This document shows, in pieces, positions 42,222 to 53,000 of a DNA stretch of 64,000 nt; the first letter of the stretch is position 1, and each line of letters starts with the position of its first letter. The translations under genes and the position numbers were made by a program. Where the stretch lies: the NCBI RefSeq assembly GCF_900107045.1, contig NZ_FNON01000007.1, forward strand, positions 434,001 through 498,000, in the 5' to 3' direction. Source of the stretch: Amycolatopsis xylanica (GTDB lineage: Bacteria; Actinomycetota; Actinomycetes; Mycobacteriales; Pseudonocardiaceae). The notes beneath the pieces are model-generated. The model worked only from the letters and a program-made list of their open reading frames with translations, searched no databases and was not told the DNA's origin.

Positions 42222-44558
42222 TCAATCGAAATCGGCGCCATTGACCCACCGGACAATGTCTTGGCGCGAGGAAACGCCTAATTTGTGACGAAGAGCATGG
42301 AGACGGGTCGAGACAGCGCGGGTCGAAACACCCAGCCGGTCGGCGATCTGCGGGTTGGTCAACCCGGCAGCGACCAGAGTCGCCAAGTGATATTCAAGAC
42401 CGTCAAGCCCCCGAGGTGGAGCCTCGTCCGGATCAGGCCTGCCGTCCTCCAGCGCGAACGCGATCGCCTGCGCCCGGGTCAGCGGAGCGGCTTCGGACTC
42501 CGCATCGCGGACGACCACGGCGACTCGCCGCTTCCAATATGGGTCTCCGAACAACCCGATCTCCTCGCGAATGGCGCCCGCGATCGCGACGAGCCGAGAC
42601 CCCCGCGCGGGCTTGCCACGACCGGCTGCGATGAGTGCCAGGCCTTCGATGGCGGAGGGCACGTTGTGCGGGTAGGCCGAGCCCGCGTGCAGCACCTCAC
42701 GGAACACGGCCTCGGCTTCGTCGAAGCGACGCAGCTCGACGAGGATCCCGCCCAGCACGTTGAGCGCTTCCCCAAGGCGGCTGGGTGAGTCGACGGTCCG
42801 GCAAAGCGCCACCCCCTCGCCGGCGAGTGCCGCCGCACGGTTGTCGTCGCCGAGCAGGTGGACCGACCAAGCCAGGTGGACGAGACAATGCGCGGTGGCG
42901 GCGGGCTGGTTGAGCGGCCGCACCAGCTGAAGGCAGACATCCCGGCGCGCCGCCGCGAGCTCGAGCTTGCCGGACATCTGCTCGATGCACGCCAGCGTGG
43001 TCAAGCAGGTCGTGATCAACGGCGTGTCGGCCAGCACGGAGGCGATCTCCAGCGCGTCGAGCGCCATCCTCAGCGCTGCGTCGTGTTCGAGCAGGAAGCC
43101 GGTGTACCAGGCGAGGCGATCCAGCGCCGCGCAATGAGCCGCGGTACGACGGACGCCGTCGTCGAGCACCTCCGAAAGCAGTTTTCGTGCGTCCGCGAGG
43201 AAACCCATCCGCGCCGTGCACACCGCGAGCGCGGTCGACAGGAGCAGCCTGCGGTCGCCGCTCGTCCACGTGATCACGATCCGCAGGGCGTCGCGGTGCG
43301 CGAGCACCTTCTGGTGCACCTCGTTCGGCACGGCGAGCGGCGCCTGAACGAACGGCGAGGCGAGGTCCACGAACGATCGCGTCAGGGCTTCCTTCGCCGA
43401 CGGCAGCTCGCCGGCCGCCTCGAGCCTGCTCGCCGCGTATAGCCTGATCGACTCCAGCAAACGGAAACGTCCAGGTGCCGACCCCATGCTCACCAGCGAC
43501 TTCGCATGCAGGTTTTCGAGGATCTCTCCGAGGTCGCCGCTCCCCGTGTAGACGGCACGGGCGACCTCCAGGTCGAACTCCCCCACGAACACCGAAAGCG
43601 AACGCAGTACCCGCCGCTCCTCGGGCACGAGCAGCCAGTAGCTCCAGTCGATCGCCTCACGCAGCGAGCGTTGCCGCAGTGGTTTCGTGCGCCCGCCCAT
43701 GGTCAGCAGGTCGAACCGCTCGTCGAGGCGAGCGCAGATCTCGGTCACCGGCAACACCGGGATCCAGCGCGCGGCGAGCTCGATCGCCAGCGGTGAGCCG
43801 TCGAGCCGCGCGCACAACACGGCGACCGCCGCGGCGTCAGCGGTCGTGAGGCGGAATTCCGGCACCCGCTCGCGAGCGCGGTCGACGAACAGCCGCACGG
43901 CGTCGGTCCGCCGCGACGACGCCGGGTCCGGCACGTCCAGGCCGTCGACGCGCAGGGTCACCTCTTCGCGCAGGCGCAGAGCCTCCCTGCTGGTCGCCAG
44001 CACGACAACATCGGGACATCGCCGCAGCAGGTCCTCGACGAGCTCCGCGCACGCGTCGAGCAGGTGCTCGCAGTTGTCCAGCACGATGAGCGCGCGCATG
44101 TGCCGCAGGGTGGCGATGATCGTTTCCCGTAACGGTTCGTCGGGGCGTTCGATGACGCCCAGCGCCGCCGCGAACGTTTGCGGGAGGAAGCGCGCGTCGG
44201 CCGTGGACTCGAGCTCGACCAGCAGCACCCGATCGGCCAGATCGCGCTGGACCCGGCTCGCGACGGCCAGCGCCAGCCGCGTCTTGCCCGCGCCGACCCC
44301 ACCCGAAAGCGTGACCAGGCGATGCTGCCGCACCAGCGCCGCGAGTTTGCCGAGTTCCCTTTCCCTGCCAACGAAACTGTCTCGCTGGGCGGGAAGGTTG
44401 CTGAGCACCTTGGCCTGCGGCGAGACCTTCGACGGCGTCCCGGCCATCCGGCGGCGATAGGCGCGTTGACGGCAGGCGTTGGAACAGTAGGTCCGCCCGC
44501 TTTCGGGCTCACCGGACAAAAGCGTCAGGCACTCGGCGCACCGGTGAGTCAGCCGCAT
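42222..44558 (-). CDS. Zn-finger / NB-ARC / TPR / LuxR-type transcriptional regulator
   Basis: The 778-residue protein has an N-terminal treble-Cys segment ending YCSNACRQRAYRRR (about 8-37), an NB-ARC ATPase (GGVGAGKTRLALAVA near residue 85; VLDNCEHLLD near 156), TPR-like repeats, and a C-terminal LuxR HTH (LAAGLTNPQIADRLGVSTRAV, about 735-755). This is a LAL-like signal-responsive activator. ATG 44558 is chosen; a GTG 4 codons earlier is possible. It diverges from the response regulator at 44713. Confidence 0.9.
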   Translation of the reverse strand: MRLTHRCAECLTLLSGEPESGRTYCSNACRQRAYRRRMAGTPSKVSPQAKVLSNLPAQRDSFVGRERELGKLAALVRQHRLVTLSGGVGAGKTRLALAVASRVQRDLADRVLLVELESTADARFLPQTFAAALGVIERPDEPLRETIIATLRHMRALIVLDNCEHLLDACAELVEDLLRRCPDVVVLATSREALRLREEVTLRVDGLDVPDPASSRRTDAVRLFVDRARERVPEFRLTTADAAAVAVLCARLDGSPLAIELAARWIPVLPVTEICARLDERFDLLTMGGRTKPLRQRSLREAIDWSYWLLVPEERRVLRSLSVFVGEFDLEVARAVYTGSGDLGEILENLHAKSLVSMGSAPGRFRLLESIRLYAASRLEAAGELPSAKEALTRSFVDLASPFVQAPLAVPNEVHQKVLAHRDALRIVITWTSGDRRLLLSTALAVCTARMGFLADARKLLSEVLDDGVRRTAAHCAALDRLAWYTGFLLEHDAALRMALDALEIASVLADTPLITTCLTTLACIEQMSGKLELAAARRDVCLQLVRPLNQPAATAHCLVHLAWSVHLLGDDNRAAALAGEGVALCRTVDSPSRLGEALNVLGGILVELRRFDEAEAVFREVLHAGSAYPHNVPSAIEGLALIAAGRGKPARGSRLVAIAGAIREEIGLFGDPYWKRRVAVVVRDAESEAAPLTRAQAIAFALEDGRPDPDEAPPRGLDGLEYHLATLVAAGLTNPQIADRLGVSTRAVSTRLHALRHKLGVSSRQDIVRWVNGADFD

Positions 44559-44599
44559 ACTCGGGACCACCCGCAGTAATCGATTACTCCCAATACGCC

Positions 44600-44627
44600 G
44601 TTACGGCTGGACCGTAACTCCGTTACG
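44600..44627. promoter_or_regulatory. operator-like repeat in the divergent promoter
   Basis: GTTACGG (44600-44606) and CCGTAAC (44612-44618) form an inverted repeat with a 5-bp centre. A further GTTACG half-site lies at 44622-44627. It is 42 bp from the start of the LuxR gene and 86 bp from that of the response regulator. It may bind one of these regulators. Confidence 0.5.
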
Positions 44628-44712
44628 CGCATCTGTACGAGAGTAGTGGCGAGCACCCAAACTTGGCTTGCCCTTCCCTTTTCTCCGATGACGGAAGACA
44701 CCGGGAGCCGTC

Positions 44713-45417
44713 ATGACCGTCCTCGTGACGACGCAGGCCGAGCACTGGAGGTCGGCCACCAGCGCCATCAGCGTCGGGATCGCAGATCACCAAGTGCTCA
44801 TCCGCGCGGGGTTGCGCGGAGTGCTGCAGAGCGACGAGCGCATCGTCGTCGTCGGCGAGGCAGGCGACCGCGCCGGCCTCGTCGACCTGCTCGGCCGCCA
44901 TCGCCCCGAAGTGCTGCTGGTCGACGCCGACCTGCCGGGCACGGACGGCGCGAGCACGGCCAGGCTGGTGCGAAGACACGCGCCGTCGACCAAGGTGATC
45001 ATGCTGGCCTCGCCGGGTTCGGGTGACCTGCTGTTCCCGGCGCTGCGTGCGGGCGCGGCCGGTTTCCTCTTCAAGAACAGCGACTCGGGCGAACTCGTGG
45101 CCGGGGTGCGTGCGGTCGCCGCGGGCCAGGCGACGCTTTCGCCCGCCGCCGCGCGGCATCTCGTCGACCGGTTCGTCGGCGTGCCCACCGAACGCGCCGA
45201 TCAGGCGCGGCGGCGCGTCGGGTTGCTCACTGAACGGGAACGGGATGTGCTGACGCATCTGGCGAACGGGACGGCCAACGCCGGGATCGCACGAGCGCTG
45301 CATCTGAGCGAGGGCTCGGTCAAGGCCTACGTCAGCAGGCTGCTCACCAAGCTCGGCTGCGACAACCGGGTCCAAGCCGCACTGATCGCCCGGGACGCCG
45401 CGCCGGAAGGGTTCTGA
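44713..45417 (+). CDS. NarL/LuxR-family orphan response regulator
   Basis: The 234-residue protein has a receiver domain (about 15-135; phosphoacceptor Asp in LLVDADLPG, Lys in FLFKNSD) and a LuxR HTH (about 165-230; LTERERDVLTHLANGTANAGIARAL). One of the usual acidic pocket pair is His (IADH). No histidine kinase gene is adjacent, so the signal is unknown. GGGAG precedes ATG 44713. It diverges from the NB-ARC/LuxR gene. Confidence 0.93.
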   Translation: MTVLVTTQAEHWRSATSAISVGIADHQVLIRAGLRGVLQSDERIVVVGEAGDRAGLVDLLGRHRPEVLLVDADLPGTDGASTARLVRRHAPSTKVIMLASPGSGDLLFPALRAGAAGFLFKNSDSGELVAGVRAVAAGQATLSPAAARHLVDRFVGVPTERADQARRRVGLLTERERDVLTHLANGTANAGIARALHLSEGSVKAYVSRLLTKLGCDNRVQAALIARDAAPEGF

Positions 45418-45482
45418 CCGAATACTCCCTCCGACTGAACCGGGTTCACTCGGATCTGCCGCCGGGGTTGAATGACCCCACA

Positions 45483-47675
45483 ATGGGCGCGCCGAGGGGA
45501 ACCACTGGGGAGTGCGTGGCGTGCGGCGGTGAAATCGCGGGTGGCGCCGTGCGCCGGTACTGCTCGAACGCGTGCCGCCAGCGTGCCTACCGCCGTCGCG
45601 CCGCGGGTGGCGTACTTTCGGCCACCTCGCTGCCGAAAGTGCCGCGTACCAGGGGAAACCTGCCCGAACCCGGCGACCGGTTCGTCGGCCGTAAGCGTGA
45701 GATGGCCGTGTTGTCACGCATGGTGCGGCGGCATCGGCTGGTCACGATCGTCGGACCGGGTGGCGCGGGCAAGACGCGGCTCGCGCTGGAGTCGGCGTCC
45801 CGTGCGACGGCGATGGCGTGGTTCGTCGAGCTGCAGGATGTGCACGACGAGCAGGTGCTCGTCCAGGCCGTTGCGGCGGCGCTGGCCGTGACCGAACAAC
45901 CTGACGAACCGTTGCTCGAATCCGTGATCGGTGCTCTCGCTGGGCGGGATTCGGTGGTGGTGCTCGACAACTGCGAGCATTTGCTCGACGGGTGCGCCGA
46001 GCTGGCCGAGGTGCTGCTCAGCCGGTGTCCGGGCTGCTCCATGCTGGTGACCAGCCGGGAGGAGCTGCAGATCACCGGCGAGGCGTTGTTCCGGATCGGC
46101 TCGCTGTCGGTGCCCGAGCTGACCGAGCCGCTGCCGGTTTCGACCGCGACCAGGTACGACGCCGTGCGGTTGTTCGTCGAGCGGGCCAAGGAGCATGTGC
46201 CGGAATTCGACCTGACCGAGGACAACGCCACCGCGGTCGCGACGCTGTGCGTGCGGCTCGACGGGCTGCCGCTGGCCGTCGAGATGGCCGCGCGCTGGGT
46301 GCCGATGCTGACCGTCACCGAGATCGGCGCGCGGCTGCAGAACCACTCCGCGCTGCTGACGCTCGCCGGCGAGACGGCGCCGTCGCAACACCGGACGCTG
46401 CGCGAAACCATCGACTGGAGTCACCAGCTGCTCAGCGAGGACGAACGGCGCGCGCTGCGCAGGCTCTCGGTGTTCGGCGGCGGGTTCGACCTCGCCGCGG
46501 CGGCCGCGGTCTGCGACGGGCTGACGGAGACGGCGCTGCTCGAGCTGGTGACCCGCCTGCGCGCGAAATCGTGGATCGAATCGGGCCCGGAGCCGTTGCG
46601 GTTCCGGCAGCTGAGCTGCATCCGGGTCTACGGCGCGGAGCAGCTGGCCGCGGCAGGCGAGCGCGACAGCACGCGGGAACGGCTGATCAGCTGGCTTACG
46701 AAGCTTTGCGAGCCGCTGCTGCACAGCCCGATGGCGATGACCGACGAGCAGACCGGCCGGATCGACCGGCAGCGTGACGCCCTGCGCGCGGCACTCGGCT
46801 GGACGCGGGCCGACGACGACCGTCATCACCTGCTCGCGGCCGGGCTCGCTTCGGCGACCGCGCGCCGCGGGTACCTGGCCGACGGCCGCGCAGTGCTCAG
46901 CCGGGCGTTGGACCGCCACGGGCGCCCCGATTACCGGCTGGTGGCGCTCGACTGGGCGGCGTTCCTCGCGGCGAGCCAGGGCGACCACACTGAGGCGTCG
47001 CGGCTGGCCGACCAGGCCATGGAAGCGGCACAGGCGCTGCATGATCCGATGCTGCTGGCGAGCGTGCACAACACGCTCGGCCACGTGCGCGTGCTGGCGG
47101 GCGATGCCGAGGCGGCCATCGAGGACCTGACGGAGTGCGCGCGGATTCTGCGTGCCGCCGCCGAGCCGCTGGCGCTCGCGATGGTCTTGCACAACCTCGC
47201 CTGGGCGTGGACCCAGCTCGGCGCGCACACTCGGGCCGCGGAGCTCCTCGACGAGGCGATACCGATCTATCGCGCCGATGGACCCAGCCACCTGCTGGCG
47301 TGCGTGCTGCACACCCAAGGCACGCTCGCGCTTTCGATGGGGCTGACCGCACAGGCTCGCGCACGGTTCCTCGAGTGCCTCGAGCTGTCCTCGCAACCGC
47401 TGCCCGTAGTGGGTGCGTTAGAAGGGATGGCGGTGGTCGCGGCCAGGAACGGAAGCGCGGTGCGAGCGCTCACGCTGAACGCGGCGGCAGAATCGTTGAT
47501 AAGCACGCTCGACTTGAGAACGCTTACGAAATCGATCTACACGACCGAGCTCGCCGAAGCCGTCGAGCGCTTCCGCCGCGAACTCCCGCCCGACGAGGTA
47601 GCGGCCGCCGAGACGATGGGGAAAGCCCAATCGATGGACGAAACCGTCGCCTACGCGGTTCAAAAGGACCACTAG
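45483..47675 (+). CDS. Zn-finger / NB-ARC / TPR protein without LuxR domain (paralogue of 42222-44558)
   Basis: The 730-residue protein closely follows the LuxR-type regulator at 42222-44558: the same CxxC...YCSNACRQRAYRRR start, NB-ARC (VGPGGAGKTRLALE, VLDNCEHLLDGC), RTLRETIDWS and TPR region. But it ends in a charged tail with no HTH. It is probably a signalling partner or a decayed duplicate. The start is uncertain: ATG 45483 or TTG 45468, neither with a good ribosome site. Its stop is one base from the convergent P450 stop. Confidence 0.85.
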   Translation: MGAPRGTTGECVACGGEIAGGAVRRYCSNACRQRAYRRRAAGGVLSATSLPKVPRTRGNLPEPGDRFVGRKREMAVLSRMVRRHRLVTIVGPGGAGKTRLALESASRATAMAWFVELQDVHDEQVLVQAVAAALAVTEQPDEPLLESVIGALAGRDSVVVLDNCEHLLDGCAELAEVLLSRCPGCSMLVTSREELQITGEALFRIGSLSVPELTEPLPVSTATRYDAVRLFVERAKEHVPEFDLTEDNATAVATLCVRLDGLPLAVEMAARWVPMLTVTEIGARLQNHSALLTLAGETAPSQHRTLRETIDWSHQLLSEDERRALRRLSVFGGGFDLAAAAAVCDGLTETALLELVTRLRAKSWIESGPEPLRFRQLSCIRVYGAEQLAAAGERDSTRERLISWLTKLCEPLLHSPMAMTDEQTGRIDRQRDALRAALGWTRADDDRHHLLAAGLASATARRGYLADGRAVLSRALDRHGRPDYRLVALDWAAFLAASQGDHTEASRLADQAMEAAQALHDPMLLASVHNTLGHVRVLAGDAEAAIEDLTECARILRAAAEPLALAMVLHNLAWAWTQLGAHTRAAELLDEAIPIYRADGPSHLLACVLHTQGTLALSMGLTAQARARFLECLELSSQPLPVVGALEGMAVVAARNGSAVRALTLNAAAESLISTLDLRTLTKSIYTTELAEAVERFRRELPPDEVAAAETMGKAQSMDETVAYAVQKDH

Positions 47676-47676
47676 C

Positions 47677-49032
47677 TCAGTAATCCCGGCGCCGTCTCGT
47701 GACGATCATGTCAAGCTGGTCGGGACGCAGCGTCGGCGTGACGGTCGGCACGACCGGGCGCGCCGACGCCGGCCGCAAGGTCCAGTGCTGGACCAGGGTC
47801 GCGAGCAGCAAGGTCGCCATCGTCACCGCGAAATGATCGCCGGGACACTGATGTGGCCCGGCCCCGAACGGCAGGAAGGCACCGGGTGGCAACGATTTCC
47901 GCGCGTCCGGCAGCCACCGGTCCGGGTCGAACCGTTCCGGGGCGGGGAAGCTCTCCCGCCGCCGGTGCAGCAGGTAGAGGCACACGAAGACCGGCGTGTG
48001 CGCGGGCAGCCGCCGCCCGCCGAGGTCGACTTCGGCGACGGTGCGCCGCGCGAGCATCCACGGCGGCGGGTACATCCGGAGCACCTCGGTGATCACCCGC
48101 TGCGTGTACGGCAGGCGGGCGAGATCCTCGACGCGCGCGGGCCAGCCTTGCAGCGCCCGGTCGGCTTCGGCCTGCACGCGCTGCTCGATCTCCGGGCGGG
48201 TGGCCAAAATATGGAACGCCCAGCACAGCGCCGAGGTCACCGTCTCGGTGCCTGCCAGCAGCAGGCCCATGATCTCGTCGCAGATCTCGCGGTCGGTCAG
48301 CACCGGGCCGAGGTCGTCGGTGCACCGGCTGAGCAGCATCGACAGCACGTCGCCCTGGTCGAGGTGGCCGGCGTTCCGATGATGCGCGATGGCTTGGCCG
48401 AGTGTCGCGCGCACCTTGCCGAGCGCGCGCCTGGTCCGTCTTGTCCGCCGGATCTGCGGAGTGCGCAGCACGCCGAACGGGTCGTACATCGCGCGCGTGA
48501 CGCCGTCGAGTGCCTGCGGGAGCAGCCGCTGGAACTCGGCGATCACGCTCGCGTCGAGTCCGGCGCGGACGAGGGTCCTGGTGACGACGGTGTAGGCGTA
48601 CGCGCTGATCTCCTGCTCCAGCGCGAGCCTGCGGCCGTCGTGCCAGAACACGCTCGCGTCCAGCGCCGCGGTGGTCATCGCGGCGCCGTATTCGGCCGTG
48701 CGGACGCGGTCGAGCGCGGGCCGCACCAGACGGCGGCGCAAGCGATGCTGCTCGCCGCTGGTGGTGAGCGAGGTGCGGCCGAGCAAGCGTGCGACCTGCT
48801 CGAACTGGGCGCCGCGGTCGAACTTCGCCGCGTCGGTGACCAGCACCTGCCGCACCAGCTCCGGGCCGCTGACCAGGTACCAGTGCCGGGGGCCGACCCG
48901 CAGGACCGCGAGGTCGTCCTGCGGATCGGCGGCGGCGATCAGGGCGAGCGGGCGGCGCAGCAGCTTGACGGTGTGGCCCACCAGCGGCAGCGCGCCCGGC
49001 ACGGTCGGCGGGGCGACGGCGGTCGTGGTCAC
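47677..49032 (-). CDS. cytochrome P450, coupled to a terpene synthase
   Basis: The 451-residue P450 has the I-helix oxygen-binding AGTETV motif (about 247), ExxR (EVLR, about 307) and heme loop FGAGPHQCPGD with Cys near residue 394. GTG 49032 overlaps the terpene synthase stop (GTGA). It resembles P450s that oxidise sesquiterpenes made by the adjacent synthase, as in epi-isozizaene/albaflavenone operons. A hydroxyl group placed here could serve as acceptor for the NRPS C domain; that is inference. Confidence 0.92.
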   Translation of the reverse strand: MTTTAVAPPTVPGALPLVGHTVKLLRRPLALIAAADPQDDLAVLRVGPRHWYLVSGPELVRQVLVTDAAKFDRGAQFEQVARLLGRTSLTTSGEQHRLRRRLVRPALDRVRTAEYGAAMTTAALDASVFWHDGRRLALEQEISAYAYTVVTRTLVRAGLDASVIAEFQRLLPQALDGVTRAMYDPFGVLRTPQIRRTRRTRRALGKVRATLGQAIAHHRNAGHLDQGDVLSMLLSRCTDDLGPVLTDREICDEIMGLLLAGTETVTSALCWAFHILATRPEIEQRVQAEADRALQGWPARVEDLARLPYTQRVITEVLRMYPPPWMLARRTVAEVDLGGRRLPAHTPVFVCLYLLHRRRESFPAPERFDPDRWLPDARKSLPPGAFLPFGAGPHQCPGDHFAVTMATLLLATLVQHWTLRPASARPVVPTVTPTLRPDQLDMIVTRRRRDY

Positions 49033-50093
49033 CTCGACCCCACCGGGCCTTCGAACGCGAACTCCTCGCCGCTGCTCCACTCGTCGGTGCCGCGGATCAG
49101 CCAGCACATGGTTTCGACGGAGAGGTCCACCGCGACGTAGGCCGCGGCGGACGCTCCCATCGACTCACAGAGCGCCGGGATGCCCTTGCGCAGGCGCTCG
49201 AACCGGTGAATCCGGTGCTCGATCATCTCCCGGACGGTGACTATCACCTCCCCACGGGACTGCGCGTATTCGCTCTCCAGCGCGAGTACGACATTGTGGA
49301 TGTCGCCGCGTGCCTCACCACGCTCGACCGCGCGCACGTCGTTGAGCAGGCAGACGGTTTCGGCGGTGATGTCCCGCATCTCACGCAGTTGCTCGCATTC
49401 GGCGAGGAACGCCGGGATTTCGGTGTGGTTGACGCGTTCGGCGAGGTCGAGCAGCACGTAGACGATCACCGCGACGCGCCGCAGTTCGAGCAGGCCGTGC
49501 AGGGCTGGCAAGGTGCCGGTCACCCGGTTCTGCGCCTCGGTGACGTTGGCGAACAGGTAATCGGCCCAGTTGTGCACCGCGCGGATCCGCCAGGTCTCCG
49601 ACATGCCTCGGCAGCTGTTCTCCCACAGCTCACCCAGCGCGGACTCCATCGGCGTCGGGTCCGGGATCGGCGGGGCGTGCGGCCTGCGCCTGATGACGCT
49701 GAACAGCCTGCGGCAGACCTGCGCGACCGCGCCGGGGTCCTGGCCGAGCAGGCCGTCGAACTGGTCTTCGCAGAAGAAGAACAACGCCACCAGGTCGGAC
49801 GCGAGCTCCAGGTCCTCCGGCCCGGCTTCGGGGTAGAACCGCGCGACCGCGTCCGCGACGCGCGAGTGCACGTATCTCGCGGCGTCGTCGTCGTTGCGCG
49901 CGATTCCCTTGCCACGCAGCCAATCCAGGGTGTGTGCCCGTGCGCGGTCGAGATACGGGTTCTGCTTGACCGTGAACGGCATGTCGAAGCGCACGGGAAC
50001 CGGCGGCATATCGGCCACCGAGCCCAGGCGCTTGCGCCGCGCGAGCACCGCGGGCGGCCAGACCACCCGGAAACGACCAGTCACCTCGTTCAC
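49029..50093 (-). CDS. class I terpene synthase-like protein with degenerate NSE and RY motifs
   Basis: The 354-residue protein has the bacterial terpene synthase layout. The acidic motif near helix D reads E109-D-Q-F-D113 in place of DDxxD. Arg205, exactly 46 residues before N251, fits the pyrophosphate sensor. The NSE triad NDxxSxxxE reads NDVRAVERG, so Asn251 is kept but Ser is Ala255 and Glu is Gly259. The C-terminal RY pair appears as EF (SSGEEF). It overlaps the NRPS stop and the P450 start by GTGA. It could be a cyclase with altered metal binding, or a repurposed or inactive scaffold. Confidence 0.85.
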   Translation of the reverse strand: MNEVTGRFRVVWPPAVLARRKRLGSVADMPPVPVRFDMPFTVKQNPYLDRARAHTLDWLRGKGIARNDDDAARYVHSRVADAVARFYPEAGPEDLELASDLVALFFFCEDQFDGLLGQDPGAVAQVCRRLFSVIRRRPHAPPIPDPTPMESALGELWENSCRGMSETWRIRAVHNWADYLFANVTEAQNRVTGTLPALHGLLELRRVAVIVYVLLDLAERVNHTEIPAFLAECEQLREMRDITAETVCLLNDVRAVERGEARGDIHNVVLALESEYAQSRGEVIVTVREMIEHRIHRFERLRKGIPALCESMGASAAAYVAVDLSVETMCWLIRGTDEWSSGEEFAFEGPVGSR

Positions 50094-53000
50094 ACCCTCA
50101 CCATCCGCAACGTCTCCAACCAGTGATCGGCTTTCACCACGGCTCCCGGGGCGAGCGCGCCGTCGCGCCCGCAGGCCACCACCACCGCGCGCATCCGGCG
50201 CAGCAGATCGTCCACATAGGACTTCGGAACGAAACCAGGGTCGTACAGCGCGGCCAGCCGCAGCGAGGACGACTCCTGGCGCGTCGCCACCGCGAGATGC
50301 GCGGGAATCTGCGGCACCCGCCCCGTGAACCCCTCCTGGTACTGGTCACGGCGCTGGACCGAGCAGCCGGTCAGCCTCAGTTCCGTCAGCGGCACCAGGC
50401 TTTCGAACACGACCGACTGGGACCGGCCGAACACGTCGAGCATCTCGGGCAGCGCCCGGCACAGCCCGAGCATCGGCACGCTGTCGTGGCGCAGCGCGTC
50501 GTGCAGTTCCCGGCCGTGCACGGTCAGCAGGTCGGCGAACGACAGCCCGGCGTGCACCTGCTCGCGCAGGAACACCGCGTCGAGAAACAGCCCGACGGTC
50601 CGTTCGAGGTCGGCGCTGCGCCTGGCCGCGTTCACCGACAGCAGCCGCACGTCCGGGTCGGCGGTGTCGGCGGCGATGATCGACGCGAACACGGTGTACA
50701 AGGCGGTGTACAGCGTCGCGCGGCGCGCGCGGGCGAGCCGGAGGAACGGCTCGGCCTCGTCCGGGGGCACGAGGATGCTGCGCACCTCCGTGCGCGGCGG
50801 TTCGACCGGGATCTCCAGATACTCGCTCGGCACCAGCTCGACCGGTTTGGCGCCTCGCACTTTCCAAGCCCAGTAAGCGATATCGGCCGGATCGATCGGG
50901 TCGCGGGTCGACGGTGTCGTCGCATGCCGCACCTGTGCGCGGTAGCTCGGTGGCGTGGGCAGGTCCGGGCCGCGACCGGTGACGATGCCCTCGTAAAGCC
51001 GCGTCAGCTCACGCTCGATCAACGCCATCGACCAGCCGTCGGCCACCAAATGGTGAATGCGCAGAGAGAACAGTGCCTCCACATCGGACACTCGCGCCAG
51101 CTCGGCCGCGAACACCCGGCCCGAGCCGGGATCGAGCGGCTCATCGACCTGAAGGGCCCGCAGCACCGCGGCCGCGTCCAGCCGCTCGGCGTCGACGACG
51201 CGCAGCACGCCCGAGCGCGCCGGGCCGACGCGCTGGTAGCCGTTTTCGAGCTGTCCTCCGGGCAAGTGCAGGCTGGTACGCAACGCTTCATGCCGATTGA
51301 CCAGTTCGTCGACGGCTTCGGCCAAGACGGGGACGTTCAGCGGACCGTGCACGCGGTAGCTGATCGTCAGCGCGCAGTCCGGGCCCGCGACCATGTCGCC
51401 GCCGAGCAGCGAATCGTGGCCCCACAGCAGCAATTGCGGCACCGTCAGCGGCAGCCGGTCGTCCTCGTCGGGCGCCTCGGCCTCCACGGCGGCGGGTTCG
51501 GCTGGAGAAACACTCAACCGGCCCGCGAGCAGCTGCGGCGTCGGCAGGTCGAACACGATCCGGATGGGCAGCCGCACCGCGAACTCGGCTTCGATCAGCA
51601 CCGCGGCACGCACGGCGAGCAGCGAGTCACCGCCCAGCTCCACGAAATCGTCGAACCGGCCCACCCGGTCGATCCCGAGCAGCTCGGCGAAGATCTCGGC
51701 GACCCGTTCTTCGATCGGCGACGCCGGTCGCGCGTAGCCGGTGCCCAGCTCGGGCCGCCTGCCCGGTGGTGACGGCAGCGCGGCATGGTCGACCTTCCCG
51801 TGCGCGGTCAGCGGAAGCTCGGCGAGCACCACGTACTCCGCGGGCCGTTCGTGGGCGCAGAGCAGCTCGGCGGCGTACTCGCGCAGCTCCGGCACGAGCC
51901 GCTCCCGCGCGTCGGCGATGACGTGCCGGTGCAGCGGATCGGTGCTCAGGCAGCGCTCGGGCACGACCTGGCCGGAATTCGGCCACCGCACCGTCCACTC
52001 GGCCGGACCGGGCCGGTGGAACACCGCGTCCAACGCCCCGTCGGCCAAACCCGCCGCCCGAGAAAGCCGCAGCTCCCAGCCGAGTTCCTCGGCCAGTTCG
52101 GCGAGTTCCTCCGGGTGCACGGCCGCGCGTTCGGCCTCGGCGGCGAGCCAGCGCAGCCCCCGGCAGTCCGGCTCGCCGAAGCCGGGCTGGGCGAGCGCGT
52201 CGCGCACGGCACAGGCGCCGGCCGTGCGCTGATTGGTGATGCCGAGTACGCCAACGGTCTCGCTGGTGCTGGCCGTCAACAGCTTCCGCAGCGCACGCGC
52301 GTCGAGCGCGTCGTCGGCCCAGAACCACCAATCGTCCAGTTCGAGCACCTCGGGCTCGGTGTCGAGACACAGCACGACGTCGAACCGGAAATCCGTCATC
52401 TCGGTGCGCCCGCGGCCACGCCGAGGCCGGACCTGGACGTCGGCGAACCGCCCGAGCGACGCGACGGCGCGCGCGAACCATCGCGCGTCCACCCACAGCA
52501 ACGGGTCGAGGTCGAGCCGCTGCCGCAGGCGCTGCTCGAGCACCTGCGCGGGCACGTCCTCGTCCGCCGCCGCGAGCACGACCGACGCGTGAAACGCCTC
52601 CCGCAGCCCGAAATCGAGGATGTCACCGAGGATCACGCGGCCGCCGCGCCTGCACGCGCGCACGGCGCCTTCGAGCACCTCGGTCAGGAAAGCGGGGCTC
52701 GGGAAGTACTGCGGCACGGAGTTGCACAGCACCAGATCGAATTCGGCGAACCGGTCCCGCAGCGCGGTCCGGACGTCTTCACAACGAAGTTCGACCTGCT
52801 CCATCCCGGACACTCGCGCCGCGAGGACGTCCAAAGCGTCCGCCGAGGCGTCGGTGCCGACATACCGGGTGCACTCGCGCGCCAGCCGCGTCAGCAGCAA
52901 GCCGGTGCCGCAGCCGAGTTCGAGAACGCTGCCGGCGGGACGTTCGCAGGCCAGTCCGACGCTGTGGTCTATCCACTCGCGCCGATCGCTGACCGGCAGC

